Positions 52,059 through 60,659 of a DNA stretch of 64,000 nt are shown in pieces (the first letter of the stretch is position 1; the number at the start of each line of letters is the position of its first letter). This stretch comes from Micromonospora humi (GTDB taxonomy: Bacteria > Actinomycetota > Actinomycetes > Mycobacteriales > Micromonosporaceae). The notes under the pieces were generated by a model. It had not been told where the DNA came from. It saw only the letters and a list, made by a program, of their open reading frames with translations, and made no database searches. The stretch covers positions 124,001 through 188,000 of the forward strand of contig NZ_FMDM01000007.1 in assembly GCF_900090105.1 (NCBI RefSeq), in the 5' to 3' direction. The position numbers and the translations under genes are program-made.

Positions 52059-52655
52059 GTGGCGATGCCGGCGGCCGGGCTCGGCGCGGCGCTGGCCGCC
52101 CCACTGCCGACCGCCCGGCTGCCGCTCGCGGTCGGCGGACACGTCGCCGTGTTCCTCCTGCTCACCGGCGTGCTGCTGGCCGGCGCGCACCTGTTGTTCC
52201 GGCCGGGTCGACCACCGGCCGGCGACACCGTCGGGCCGTTGCGCGCCGCCGTGCCGGCGGTGGTGCTCCTCGGGTACGCGGCAGCGGCCGTCGCGCTGCC
52301 GCTGCACCTCGGGTTCACCTCGGCCGCGCCGGTCGGGGCCCGCTGGTGGCTGCTGCCCCTGGTGGCACTCTGCTGCCTGGCCTTCCTGCTCGGCGCCGAA
52401 CTGGTCGCCGAGGGCCGGGGCGGGCGCTACGCGGCGATCGGCGGGATCGCCGTGGTGGTGCTGGCCGGGGCTGCGGTGACCGGCCTGGCGCCCGGGTTCG
52501 TGCTGCTGGTGGTGCCGCTCTTCGCGGCGCTGGTGGCCTGGCAGGCGGCCTGGGCCGGGGTGCTGCGCCGGCGGGGCGCGCCGTGGTGGCTGCCGGCGGC
52601 CGTCGGCGCGGTGCTGCTCGCCTGGCCGGTCGCCACCACGTTGCCGCTGACCTGA
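52059..52655 (+). CDS. Polytopic membrane segment, in phase with the upstream hydrolase
   Basis: A 198-residue frame with about six helices and no recognisable family. It is in the same phase as the upstream hydrolase: after the TAG, nine sense codons (RPRPGRWLA) lead straight into it. GTG 52059 or ATG 52065 could start it, but there is no Shine-Dalgarno or TANNNT box. It may therefore be the C-terminal half of one 500-residue protein broken by a nonsense codon, or a coupled second gene. Confidence 0.6.
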   Translation: MAMPAAGLGAALAAPLPTARLPLAVGGHVAVFLLLTGVLLAGAHLLFRPGRPPAGDTVGPLRAAVPAVVLLGYAAAAVALPLHLGFTSAAPVGARWWLLPLVALCCLAFLLGAELVAEGRGGRYAAIGGIAVVVLAGAAVTGLAPGFVLLVVPLFAALVAWQAAWAGVLRRRGAPWWLPAAVGAVLLAWPVATTLPLT

Positions 52656-52688
52656 GCCGGGGCGGGCGCCTCGCCCCGGCCCGTGGCC

Positions 52689-53600
52689 TCAGCGCACGCC
52701 CTCGAAGACCACCTGCGGGTCGGTGCGGGCCGGGTCGCCCCAGACCGCGTCGTCGTAGGCGGTGTCGCCGGCCAGGTGCCGCAGGAACCACTCGGTGAGT
52801 AGCCGGCGGGTGAGCTGGAGCTGGGCGGGGCGGCTGATCGAGCCGCTGTCGCAGAAGAGCGAGCCGCTGTCCATGAAGCCGCAGTGCGAACCGCCCCTGA
52901 TCGTCCGGAGCTGCTTGACCGGGGGCTTGGCGGCGTAGATGGGGCGCTGGTGATCGGCGGGGGGTGCGATGCCGTCCCGGTCCCCGGAGATCAGCTGCAC
53001 CGGGACGGTGAGGGTGGCGGCGGCCGCGACGGCGGACGGGTTGGTCTCGGCGGCGGCCAGGTTCGCCACCGTCACCACGCGCGGGTTGCGGGCCGCGGCC
53101 AGGATGCTGGCCCCGCCGCCCATGGAGTGCCCGGACAGGCCCAGCCGGGCGACGTCCACGTGCCCGGCGAACCGGGAACCGCTCGTGGTGTCCTGCGCCA
53201 CGGTCCAGGTCAGCGCCGCGTTGAGGTCGTCGGCGAAGGCGCTGTGGTTGGGCGACAACCCGCCCTGCGAGGTCGGGGCGACGACGATGAAGCCCCAGGT
53301 CGCCAGGTGCGACAGCGTCGAGGAGTACTTCGACACGGACTGCAGGAAGCCGTGGCCGAACGCGATCGTCGGGAACCGCCCGGCGGCGACCGGCTGTCCG
53401 TTGCCGGCGGCGGTGGCCGGGTAGGTGATCCGGGCCGAGAAGGAGCGCCCGGCGGCGCTGACGGTGGCGTCGACGTAGCCGGCCGCGTACCGGCCGGGGG
53501 CGGACGGGTCGGCCGAGGTCGTGGCGCCGGCCTGGGCCCCGGTCGCCGGCAGCGCCAGGCTGAGCGCCGCCGCGACCGCGACGGTGAGTCTCCGCAACAT
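52689..53600 (-). CDS. Secreted alpha/beta hydrolase (dienelactone hydrolase/cutinase-like fold)
   Basis: A 303-residue protein. Signal peptide to about residue 24, then ITYPAT, IAFGHGF (oxyanion), GHSMGGGAS as the nucleophile elbow, and GSHCGF as the likely histidine. Extra cysteines near CGFMDSGSLFC suggest a disulphide. It recalls chlorophyllase-, cutinase- and PET-hydrolase-like proteins, but the ester it cuts is unknown. GGAGGGTGAC precedes the ATG at 53600. Confidence 0.85.
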   Translation of the reverse strand: MLRRLTVAVAAALSLALPATGAQAGATTSADPSAPGRYAAGYVDATVSAAGRSFSARITYPATAAGNGQPVAAGRFPTIAFGHGFLQSVSKYSSTLSHLATWGFIVVAPTSQGGLSPNHSAFADDLNAALTWTVAQDTTSGSRFAGHVDVARLGLSGHSMGGGASILAAARNPRVVTVANLAAAETNPSAVAAAATLTVPVQLISGDRDGIAPPADHQRPIYAAKPPVKQLRTIRGGSHCGFMDSGSLFCDSGSISRPAQLQLTRRLLTEWFLRHLAGDTAYDDAVWGDPARTDPQVVFEGVR

Positions 53601-53695
53601 GTCACCCTCCTGCTGATCGATGGACATGAACGTCCACTCAGGAGAGCAAAGACGGGCGTCCGGGGTAACAACCCGATTGGTCCATCGCGGGGGCG

Positions 53696-54061
53696 TTATG
53701 ACCTGGCGACCCGCAGCGCCCACCAGATCAGCGGGGCCTGCATCGGCACCCGGCCGTAGGCGATCGCCCGCTTCACCGGCCGGCGCCGGCGCCAGTCCCA
53801 GGCCATCTGCGCGTTCGCCGGCAGCACGGCGGCGAACAGCGCCGCCGCGGCGAGGCCACCGGACCGGCGGGTCGCCGGACGCGCCACCGCCGCGGCCACG
53901 GCCAGCTCGGCCACCCCGGAGGCGTACGTCCAGAAGCGGGCCGGCCCGGGCAGGACGCGCGGCACGATCGGGTCGTAGAAGCCGGGCCGGACGACGTGGG
54001 TGACGCCCGCGGCGGCGAGCAGCCCGGCGAGCGCGACGGCCTCGCCGCGACGGTGGGTCAT
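53696..54061 (-). CDS. DoxX-like small membrane protein
   Basis: A 121-residue protein with four helices and the DoxX-like start ALAGLLAAAGVTHVVRPGFYDPIVPR. It overlaps the upstream DUF6232 gene by four bases (ATGA), so both are coupled. Redox or quinone-related roles are known for some DoxX proteins; nothing specific can be said. Confidence 0.8.
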   Translation of the reverse strand: MTHRRGEAVALAGLLAAAGVTHVVRPGFYDPIVPRVLPGPARFWTYASGVAELAVAAAVARPATRRSGGLAAAALFAAVLPANAQMAWDWRRRRPVKRAIAYGRVPMQAPLIWWALRVARS

Positions 54062-54540
54062 CGTCGGTCTCCCTGTTGTTCGACGGCGCGTTGCACGGCC
54101 CGGTAGATCTGCCCGAACCGTAGCGCGTCGGGCGTGCGGACCAGCATCGTCTCCCGCCCGTGCACCTGCACCCACAGCTCATGCACCCGGTTGCCGCGCT
54201 CGTAGGAGCGGTCCAGCCAGCCGAGCGGCACCTCCAGGAACGGGGTGAGCGCCAGCCCGACCACCACGAACGCGGCCACGATGATCAGGGCCAGCTTCCA
54301 GTCGCCGCGGTCCTGCGCCGCCCAGGCCAGCGACAGTACGCAGACCAGCGCCACCAGCGGCGGCAGCGACAGCAGCAGGACCAGTACGCCCCGCCCGAGC
54401 ACCCGGCCCCGTACCGCCGCCGTGGTCCGGCCCCGGGCGTGCCAGACGAAGGTGACGTCGGCGAGCGGGACGACCTGCCCACCGGCGTGGATGGCCTGCG
54501 AGGTGACCTGTACCGCGTCGTCCCGGTAATAGAGGGTCAT
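54058..54540 (-). CDS. DUF6232 family membrane protein, copy 1
   Basis: A 160-residue protein. An N-terminal beta domain begins MTLYYRDDAVQVTSQAI and contains VPLADVTFVWHARG. Two helices (about 48-70 and 80-102) and an amphipathic C-terminus with [14 protein letters not shown] follow. A paralogue lies at 54953-55474. Function is unknown. Confidence 0.8.
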   Translation of the reverse strand: MTLYYRDDAVQVTSQAIHAGGQVVPLADVTFVWHARGRTTAAVRGRVLGRGVLVLLLSLPPLVALVCVLSLAWAAQDRGDWKLALIIVAAFVVVGLALTPFLEVPLGWLDRSYERGNRVHELWVQVHGRETMLVRTPDALRFGQIYRAVQRAVEQQGDRR

Positions 54541-54596
54541 AAATCAGCGTACCCACTCGGCGTGCGCGGGCGGAACCTGTCGGTAGCGTGGCCGGT

Positions 54597-55007
54597 ATGG
54601 CGGACTCCGACGAGCGGGCGCGCAACATCGAGGTGGTCCGGCGTTACCTGCGGACCTTCGTCACGAAGGACCTCGCCGAGCTGGCCGAGGTGGTGGACGA
54701 GGACGTGGAGATCTACGGTTCCGGCGCGGCGGTGCGCGGCCGCCGCTACCCGGAGGCGGCCGTCTCGTCACCCGGCCTCACCGTGCTCGACCAGCAGATC
54801 GTGGAGATCTTCGCGGCCGGTGACCGGGTGGTGGTGTCGGTGGCGCAGACCTACCGGCGGGACGCGACCGGGGCGACCACGGTGCAGAGCGCGTGCAAGA
54901 TGTACCGCCTGGCCGGCGGCCGGATCGTGCAGTTCTGGGGCGAGCAGGACACCTACGGCCTGCTGCGCGGGCTGGGCCTGCTGCCGGACGAGCCGATCGA
55001 GTTCTGA
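54597..55007 (+). CDS. NTF2/SnoaL-like protein
   Basis: A 136-residue protein of the cone-shaped NTF2-like fold: VVRRYLRTFVTKDLAELAEVVDEDVEIYG at the start and [20 protein letters not shown] near the end. The family covers enzymes such as polyketide cyclases and ligand binders. TAGCGT (54584-54589) is seven bases before the ATG. It overlaps the second DUF6232 gene on the other strand by 55 bases. Confidence 0.85.
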   Translation: MADSDERARNIEVVRRYLRTFVTKDLAELAEVVDEDVEIYGSGAAVRGRRYPEAAVSSPGLTVLDQQIVEIFAAGDRVVVSVAQTYRRDATGATTVQSACKMYRLAGGRIVQFWGEQDTYGLLRGLGLLPDEPIEF

Positions 55008-55474
55008 GCCGGCGCGGCGGCGGGCGCCCGCTCCATGGCCCGCTGCACCGCCCGGTAGATCTGGCCGAAGCGCAGCGCGTCGCCGGTGCTCAGCAGCCGC
55101 ACCGGCCGCCCCTGCCAGGTCGCCCACATCTCCCACTCCCGGCTGCCCCGCACGTAGGAGCGGTCCAGGTGCTCGAAGAGCACGTCGGCGAGCGGCCCGA
55201 CGGCGAGGCCGACCAGCACCGAGGCGCCGACGATGGCGATGGTGACGGTGAGCGAGCGGTGCAGCCAGACCGCGAGCGCGATGCCCAGCAGCGCGGCCAC
55301 CAGCGGCCCGGCGAGTGCCGCGCCGATCGCGCCGCGGCCGGCGAGCACCCGCCACGAGCGGCTGCCCCGCCGGTGCCAGACCATGGTCAGCTCGGCCAGC
55401 GGCCAGCTGCGGTCGTCGACCCGCAGGGCGGTGGAGGTGACCCGGACCGACCGGTCGTCGTAGTAGGTGGTCAT
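54953..55474 (-). CDS. DUF6232 family membrane protein, copy 2
   Basis: A 173-residue paralogue of the protein at 54058-54540: [17 protein letters not shown] at the start, [15 protein letters not shown] in the middle and [14 protein letters not shown] near the end. Two central helices. The last ~20 residues are low-complexity and lie over the end of the convergent NTF2-like gene, so the tail may have grown by loss of a stop codon. Confidence 0.8.
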   Translation of the reverse strand: MTTYYDDRSVRVTSTALRVDDRSWPLAELTMVWHRRGSRSWRVLAGRGAIGAALAGPLVAALLGIALAVWLHRSLTVTIAIVGASVLVGLAVGPLADVLFEHLDRSYVRGSREWEMWATWQGRPVRLLSTGDALRFGQIYRAVQRAMERAPAAAPAQNSIGSSGSRPSPRSRP

Positions 55475-55571
55475 GGCCTCACTCCCGGTGTCCGGCGTCT
55501 ACCGCACTGTCTACCCCAACGAGGCGGGTCGTAAGGTTGGCACGCGACTTCGACGAGGAAGTGAGGGCAGC

Positions 55572-56345
55572 GTGGGCGAGTTCGTCAGGCTGGAAGTGAA
55601 GGACGGCGTCGGCACCATCCGGTTGGAGCGACCGCCGATGAACGCGCTGAACACGCAGGTCCAGGAGGAGTTGCGCGCCGCCGCGGCGGCGGCCACCGCC
55701 GACGCCGAGGTCCGCGCCGTGATCGTGTACGGCGGGGAGAAGGTCTTCGCGGCCGGCGCGGACATCAAGGAGATGGCCGACATGTCCTACGTGGACATGG
55801 CGGAGCGGGCCGCCGACCTCTCCAGCGCGCTGGGCGCGATCGCCCGGATCCCCAAGCCGGTCGTCGCCGCGATCACCGGGTACGCGCTCGGCGGCGGCTG
55901 TGAGCTGGCGCTGGCCTGCGACTGGCGGATCGTGGCCACCGACGCGAAGCTCGGCCAGCCGGAGATCAAGCTGGGCGTGATCCCGGGCGCCGGCGGCACC
56001 CAGCGGTTGGCCCGGCTGGTCGGTCCGGCCCGCGCCAAGGATCTGATCATGACGGGCCGGATGGTGGACGCCGAGGAGGCGCTGCGCATCGGTCTGGCCG
56101 ACCGGGTGGTTCCGGCCGCCGAGGTCTACGACGCCGCGCTGGCGTACGTGAAGCCGTTCCTGACCGGGCCGGTGCAGGCGCTGCGGGCGGCGAAGGTGGC
56201 CGTCGACGCGGGTCTGGACATGGATCTCACCTCCGGCCTGGCCTGGGAGAGCCAGCTCTTCGCGGCGCTGTTCGCCACCGACGACCGGCGCGAGGGCATG
56301 GCCGCGTTCGTGGAGAAGCGCAAGCCGGGCTTCACCGGGCGCTGA
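55572..56345 (+). CDS. Enoyl-CoA hydratase/isomerase family protein
   Basis: A 257-residue crotonase. [10 protein letters not shown] forms the oxyanion hole, [16 protein letters not shown] and [17 protein letters not shown] contain the two acidic positions of hydratases (glutamates in GGGCE and in QPEIKLG), so the protein should be an active enoyl-CoA hydratase. It hydrates trans-2-enoyl-CoA in beta-oxidation. GTG at 55572 is used, with GTGAGGGCAGC before it. The etfBA pair 4 kb away could accept the electrons of the preceding step. Confidence 0.92.
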   Translation: MGEFVRLEVKDGVGTIRLERPPMNALNTQVQEELRAAAAAATADAEVRAVIVYGGEKVFAAGADIKEMADMSYVDMAERAADLSSALGAIARIPKPVVAAITGYALGGGCELALACDWRIVATDAKLGQPEIKLGVIPGAGGTQRLARLVGPARAKDLIMTGRMVDAEEALRIGLADRVVPAAEVYDAALAYVKPFLTGPVQALRAAKVAVDAGLDMDLTSGLAWESQLFAALFATDDRREGMAAFVEKRKPGFTGR

Positions 56346-56417
56346 CGCGAGGGCTGTTCACATCTCGTCTACCGGCCAGTAGCGTGTGACTCCGGTCGCG
56401 CGACGAAGGGGAGTGGC

Positions 56418-58040
56418 ATGACGGAACACGTCGAGGGGCACGGCGGCGAGCTGGCGCTGGCGGCGCTGCGCGCGCACGGCGTACGGGAGATGTTCACGCT
56501 CTCCGGCGGGCACGTCTTCCCGCTCTACGACGCCGCGCACAAGGCCGGTTTTCCGCTCTACGACGTGCGGCACGAGCAGTCCGCCGTGTTCGCCGCCGAG
56601 GCGGTGGCCAAGCTCCAGCGCCGCCCCGGCCTGGCCGTGCTCACCGCCGGCCCCGGCGTCACCAACGGCGTCTCCGGGCTGACCAGCGCGTTCTTCAACG
56701 CCTCGCCGGTGCTGGTGATGGGCGGGCGGGCCCCGCAGTTCCGCTGGGGCTCGGGCAGCCTCCAGGAGATGGACCACCTGCCGCTGGTCGCGCCGGTGAC
56801 CAAGCACGCCGAGACGGTGTTCAGCGCCGACGACATCCCACGGGCGGTCTCCGCGGCGCTGACCACCGCGCTCACCCCGCACCGCGGCCCGGTCTTCCTG
56901 GACTTCCCCCTCGAGGCGGTCTTCTCCGTCGGCGACGCCGACCTCCCGGCGGTCGCCGCCCCGGCGCCGATCGAGCCCGACCCGGACGAGGTGGCGAAGG
57001 CGGCCGGCCTGATCGCCGGCGCGTCCCGGCCGGTGATCATCGCCGGCTCCGACGTGTACGCCGGGGACGCGGTCGACGCGCTGCGCGCCGCCGCCGAGTC
57101 CCTCCAGGTGCCGGTGTTCACCAACGGGATGGGCCGGGGCGCGCTGCCGCCGACGCACCCGCTGTCGTTCGCCAAGGCCCGCCGGGTCGGGCTCAAGGGC
57201 GCCGACGTGGTGGTGGTGGTCGGCACGCCGCTCGACTTCCGGCTCTCCTTCGGCGACTTCGGCGACGCGACAGTCGTGCACGTGGTGGACGCGCCCAGCC
57301 AGCGCGCCGGGCACGTGCAGCCGGCCGCCGCGCCCGCCGGCGACCTGCGCCTGATCCTCGGGGCGTTCGCCGAGCACCGCGGCGACCGGGCTGACCACGC
57401 CGACTGGATCGCCGAGCTGCGCACCGCCGAGGACGCCGCGAAGGCCCGCGACGCCGAGGAGATGGGCGCCGAGACCGACCCGATCCGGCCGGCCCGGGTC
57501 TACGGCGAGCTGCGCAGGGTGCTCGCCCCGGACGCCATCACCATCGGCGACGGCGGCGACTTCGTCTCGTACGCCGGGAAGTACCTCGAACCGGCCCAGC
57601 CCGGCACCTGGCTCGACCCCGGCCCGTACGGCTGCCTCGGCACCGGCATGGGCTACGCGATGGGCGCCCGGGTCAGCCACCCGGACCGGCAGATCTGCGT
57701 GCTGATGGGCGACGGCGCGGCCGGCTTCTCGCTGATGGACGTGGAGTCGCTGGCCCGGCAGAACCTGCCGGTGGTGATCGTGGTCGGCAACAACGGCATC
57801 TGGGGGCTGGAGAAGCACCCGATGCGCGCCATGTACGGCTACGACGTGGCCGCCGACCTCCAGCCCGGGCTGCGCTACGACCGGGTGGTCGAGGCGCTCG
57901 GCGGCGCGGGCGAGACGGTGGAGAAGGCCGCCGACCTCGGCCCGGCGCTCGGCCGCGCGTTCGACGCCGGCGTGCCGTACCTGGTCAACGTGCTGACCGA
58001 CCCGACCGACGCGTACCCCCGGTCGTCGAACCTGGCCTGA
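56418..58040 (+). CDS. Thiamine-diphosphate enzyme, acetolactate synthase-like
   Basis: A 540-residue protein with the three ThDP-enzyme domains. HEQSAVFAAEA carries the catalytic glutamate, GPGVTNGVSG and GDGAAGFSLMDVESLARQNLP..NNGIWG the diphosphate site. It is annotated in relatives as acetolactate synthase, but no small subunit, ilvC or ilvD is nearby, and the neighbouring enoyl-CoA hydratase makes a 2-hydroxyacyl-CoA lyase or oxalyl-CoA decarboxylase-like role possible. Confidence 0.85.
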   Translation: MTEHVEGHGGELALAALRAHGVREMFTLSGGHVFPLYDAAHKAGFPLYDVRHEQSAVFAAEAVAKLQRRPGLAVLTAGPGVTNGVSGLTSAFFNASPVLVMGGRAPQFRWGSGSLQEMDHLPLVAPVTKHAETVFSADDIPRAVSAALTTALTPHRGPVFLDFPLEAVFSVGDADLPAVAAPAPIEPDPDEVAKAAGLIAGASRPVIIAGSDVYAGDAVDALRAAAESLQVPVFTNGMGRGALPPTHPLSFAKARRVGLKGADVVVVVGTPLDFRLSFGDFGDATVVHVVDAPSQRAGHVQPAAAPAGDLRLILGAFAEHRGDRADHADWIAELRTAEDAAKARDAEEMGAETDPIRPARVYGELRRVLAPDAITIGDGGDFVSYAGKYLEPAQPGTWLDPGPYGCLGTGMGYAMGARVSHPDRQICVLMGDGAAGFSLMDVESLARQNLPVVIVVGNNGIWGLEKHPMRAMYGYDVAADLQPGLRYDRVVEALGGAGETVEKAADLGPALGRAFDAGVPYLVNVLTDPTDAYPRSSNLA

Positions 58041-58094
58041 CCGCGACGCCGCACGGCCGCTCGCCCGGGTGACCGGCGGCGGCCGTCGCGGCGC

Positions 58095-58493
58095 TCAGAC
58101 CTCCGGGCGGTCCCGGTCGTCGGGTCGGTCGCGCAGCTCCTCCTCGCGGCGGCGCAGGTCGTCCTCCCAGCGCTGGAGGCGCTCCCGGTCCTCGTCGCGG
58201 GAGCGCTTGTCGAGCGAGGCGAGGAAGTCCGGGTCGTCGTCCGGCGCGACCGGGCGGCGGGCCGGTGCGGCGGGCCCGCCGGACGCGGCGACGCCGCCCG
58301 GCCCCGTGGCGCGCTCCCGCCCGGCCACGAACCAGGCGATCGAGCCGACCAGCGGGAAGAAGAGGATGACCAGCACCCAGACCAGCCGGGGCAGCACCTT
58401 GACCTGCTCGTCCTCGGCGGAGAGGCAGCTGATCAGCGCGCAGACGGCGAGCACGACCTGGACCAGGAACAGCAGTACGTAGAGGCGGGCCAT
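58095..58493 (-). CDS. PLDc_N-type small membrane protein
   Basis: A 132-residue protein. Two helices (about 3-25 and 38-60) hold the PLDc_N pattern VLPRLVWVLVILFFPLVGSIAWFVAGR. A charged, Arg/Glu-rich coiled tail follows. It lacks any catalytic domain; the role is unknown. Confidence 0.85.
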   Translation of the reverse strand: MARLYVLLFLVQVVLAVCALISCLSAEDEQVKVLPRLVWVLVILFFPLVGSIAWFVAGRERATGPGGVAASGGPAAPARRPVAPDDDPDFLASLDKRSRDEDRERLQRWEDDLRRREEELRDRPDDRDRPEV

Positions 58494-58519
58494 GCCCCAT
58501 GATGGCGCACCGGGCGTGC

Positions 58520-58849
58520 CTAGTGCACCCTCCCGAGCACGTGCGCCACACCGAGCAGGGCCAGGGCGGTCGCGCCGAGCGCGGTGAGCGGCATCGCGGC
58601 CCGCCCGAGCCGGCGCGGGCCGGCCCCGGTGGCGCGCCGCCAGGCGGCGGCGAGCACGACCAGCCAGACCACGACCGCTAGCCCCGCCAGCACCGCGTCG
58701 ACGACGCGACCGGTGAACGCCGGCCGGAGCTGGAGCAGCAGCACCACGGTCAGGGTGAGCAGGGTGCGCCGCCAGGCCAGGCGGGTGCGTTCCGCGGGCA
58801 GCCCGGAGTCGGCGTTCACCGCGGACCTCGCGGCGTGGTCACCCGGCAC
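58520..58849 (-). CDS. DUF202 membrane protein
   Basis: A 109-residue protein with three helices and the ERTRLAWRRT motif of DUF202 (YidH-like) proteins. Start at GTG 58849, overlapping the end of the other DUF202 gene by 11 bases, so the two are coupled. Confidence 0.85.
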   Translation of the reverse strand: MPGDHAARSAVNADSGLPAERTRLAWRRTLLTLTVVLLLQLRPAFTGRVVDAVLAGLAVVVWLVVLAAAWRRATGAGPRRLGRAAMPLTALGATALALLGVAHVLGRVH

Positions 58850-59225
58850 CCCGGAGCAGCACGGCGCCCACCAGCAGCAGCGCGCCGACCGCGACGATCA
58901 GCGCCAGCACCGCCGGGAAGCGGGACGCCGGCAGTTCCTCGCCCAGCCGGATCGCGCGTTCGGTGCGGGCCCAGTGGTCCACCGCCCGGATCGACACGGT
59001 GGCGCCGAGCAGCAGCAGCCCGACGGCGAGCGCCTCGCGCAGATGGGCCAGGGGCAGCGGGGGCAGGAACTGCGCGGCGGCCAGCCCGCCCGCGACCAGC
59101 GCCAACCCGGTCCGCAGCCAGGCCAGGAACGTCCGTTCGTTGGCCAGCGAGAACCGGTAGTCCGGCGGGGTGCCGACGGAGCGTACGTCGCGCTGGTCGA
59201 ACCAGTGCCTGATCGACTCCCTCAC
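58839..59225 (-). CDS. YidH-like DUF202 membrane protein
   Basis: A 128-residue protein with three helices and ANERTFLAWLRTGLAL, the DUF202 signature. Starts at GTG 59225. Paired DUF202 genes are common in actinobacteria; the function is unknown. Confidence 0.87.
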   Translation of the reverse strand: MRESIRHWFDQRDVRSVGTPPDYRFSLANERTFLAWLRTGLALVAGGLAAAQFLPPLPLAHLREALAVGLLLLGATVSIRAVDHWARTERAIRLGEELPASRFPAVLALIVAVGALLLVGAVLLRGAG

Positions 59226-59266
59226 GGCGCCGATTATCCGCTTGGCTGCCGGCCTAGCCTGGGGGG

Positions 59267-60064
59267 ATGACCGATCTTGACGCGCGTGCCCTGCGCGAGG
59301 CCTACGACAGCCAGATCCGCCCGGAGCTGCCGAACCCGGTGCCGGCCGGGGTGACCATCGAGCGGGACGGCCCGCTGTTCCGGGTGCTCGGCCTGGACCA
59401 GCGCGGCTTCCTCACCTACCGCACGCTGGACGGCCTGGCCGGCGCCGAGCTGGACGCGCTGATCGCCCGGCAGGTCGAGGTCTTCCGGGCCCGGGGCGAG
59501 GCGGTCGAGTGGAAGCTCGCCGGCCACGACGAGCCGGCCGACCTGGGCGACCGGTTGCGCGCCGCCGGCTTCGTCCCGGAGGACCAGGAGACCGTCGTGG
59601 TCGGCCCGGTGGCGCCGCTGGCCGCCGCCGTCCCGGTGCTCCCCGAGGGGGTACGCCTGCGTGAGGTCTCCAGCCGGGCCGACCTGGAGCGGATCGCCGC
59701 CATGGAGGAGGAGGTCTGGCACGACGACCGGAGTCACCTGGTGACCGGGCTGGCCCGCGAGATCGAGGCCGATCCCCAGTCCATCGTGATCGTGGTCGCC
59801 GAGGCCGGTGGGACGGTGGTCAGCGCCGGCTGGGTCCGCTTCGAGGGCGACACCGGCTTCGTCAGCCTCTGGGGCGGGTCGACGCTGCCGCAGTGGCGGA
59901 AGAAGGGGATCTACCGGGCGTTGGTGGGCCACCGGGCGCGGCTGGCGCAGCAGCGCGGCAAGACGTTGGTGCAGGTGGACTGCTCGCCGGACAGCCGGCC
60001 CATCCTGGAGCGGCTCGGTCTCGTTGCGGTCACCACCACCACGCCCTACGTCTACACTCCGTGA
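59267..60064 (+). CDS. GNAT family N-acetyltransferase
   Basis: A 265-residue protein. An N-terminal domain of about 120 residues precedes a GNAT domain with WGGSTLPQWRKKGIYRALVGHRARLAQQRG as the CoA-binding stretch. TAGCCT (59255-59260) is six bases before the ATG; GGGGGG lies between and could also serve as a weak Shine-Dalgarno. Substrate unknown. Confidence 0.87.
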   Translation: MTDLDARALREAYDSQIRPELPNPVPAGVTIERDGPLFRVLGLDQRGFLTYRTLDGLAGAELDALIARQVEVFRARGEAVEWKLAGHDEPADLGDRLRAAGFVPEDQETVVVGPVAPLAAAVPVLPEGVRLREVSSRADLERIAAMEEEVWHDDRSHLVTGLAREIEADPQSIVIVVAEAGGTVVSAGWVRFEGDTGFVSLWGGSTLPQWRKKGIYRALVGHRARLAQQRGKTLVQVDCSPDSRPILERLGLVAVTTTTPYVYTP

Positions 60065-60066
60065 TC

Positions 60067-60471
60067 ATGGACCGGTTGACGGCGGACGAGCAGCTCACCC
60101 TCAAGACCGGCGCGTTCGGGGCGGTCTTCCTGGTCTCCAACGCGGTGCCGGGGGTGCTCGGCATGGTGCGGGAGAGCATCGCCGCGTCCGGGGCGCTGGC
60201 CGACGCCGGCGGCGTGGTCAAGGAGGCGCTCACCACCGGCCCGCTGCCGCAGCTGCCGCGCGACTCCGCGTTGGAGATCGAGTCGGTGGTGCTGCCGGCG
60301 CTGGGCCGGGCGGTGCAGATCCTGCGGGCCAAGTCGCCGGGGGACGTCGAGGCGTACCGGTCGGTGGTGCTGGCGGCGGCGGACCGGGTGGCGCAGGCGC
60401 ACCGGGGGATGGAGCCGGCCGAGGCGGCGGCGATCGACAAGATCCGGGTGGCCCTGGCCGAGGCGGCCTGA
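60067..60471 (+). CDS. Small soluble protein of unknown function
   Basis: A 134-residue mainly helical protein beginning MDRLTADEQLTLKTGAFGAVFLV. The ATG is two bases after the stop of the GNAT gene, so the two are co-translated. No family recognised; similar proteins next to this GNAT gene would support a functional link. Confidence 0.75.
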   Translation: MDRLTADEQLTLKTGAFGAVFLVSNAVPGVLGMVRESIAASGALADAGGVVKEALTTGPLPQLPRDSALEIESVVLPALGRAVQILRAKSPGDVEAYRSVVLAAADRVAQAHRGMEPAEAAAIDKIRVALAEAA

Positions 60472-60506
60472 GCGCCGCCGGGCTACGGTGAGTTGCGTCA
60501 CTCCGG

Positions 60507-60553
60507 GCCCACGGGGAGTCGATGCTACTTGCGGGTAACATTGGCCCGTGGGC
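60507..60553 (+). other. Hairpin in the etfBA upstream region
   Basis: GCCCACGGG and CCCGTGGGC form a 9-bp stem around a 29-base loop containing TAACAT, a possible -10 box. No known riboswitch pattern is recognised. It could be a regulatory or simply a terminator-like remnant of the upstream gene. Confidence 0.3.
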
Positions 60554-60659
60554 AAGTGCACAGCGTCCCGCGGTTGACCGAGCGTTAAGTCACGCGGGAG
60601 GCTGCGCCCGTGACCGGGCGAGTGATCGCTACACCAAACAGGAGGGTCGTCGAAGCGCG

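Noticed and set aside
60507..60553. Riboswitch upstream of etfBA
   Set aside because: A single stem with a large loop does not match any riboswitch class I know and may overlap the promoter.
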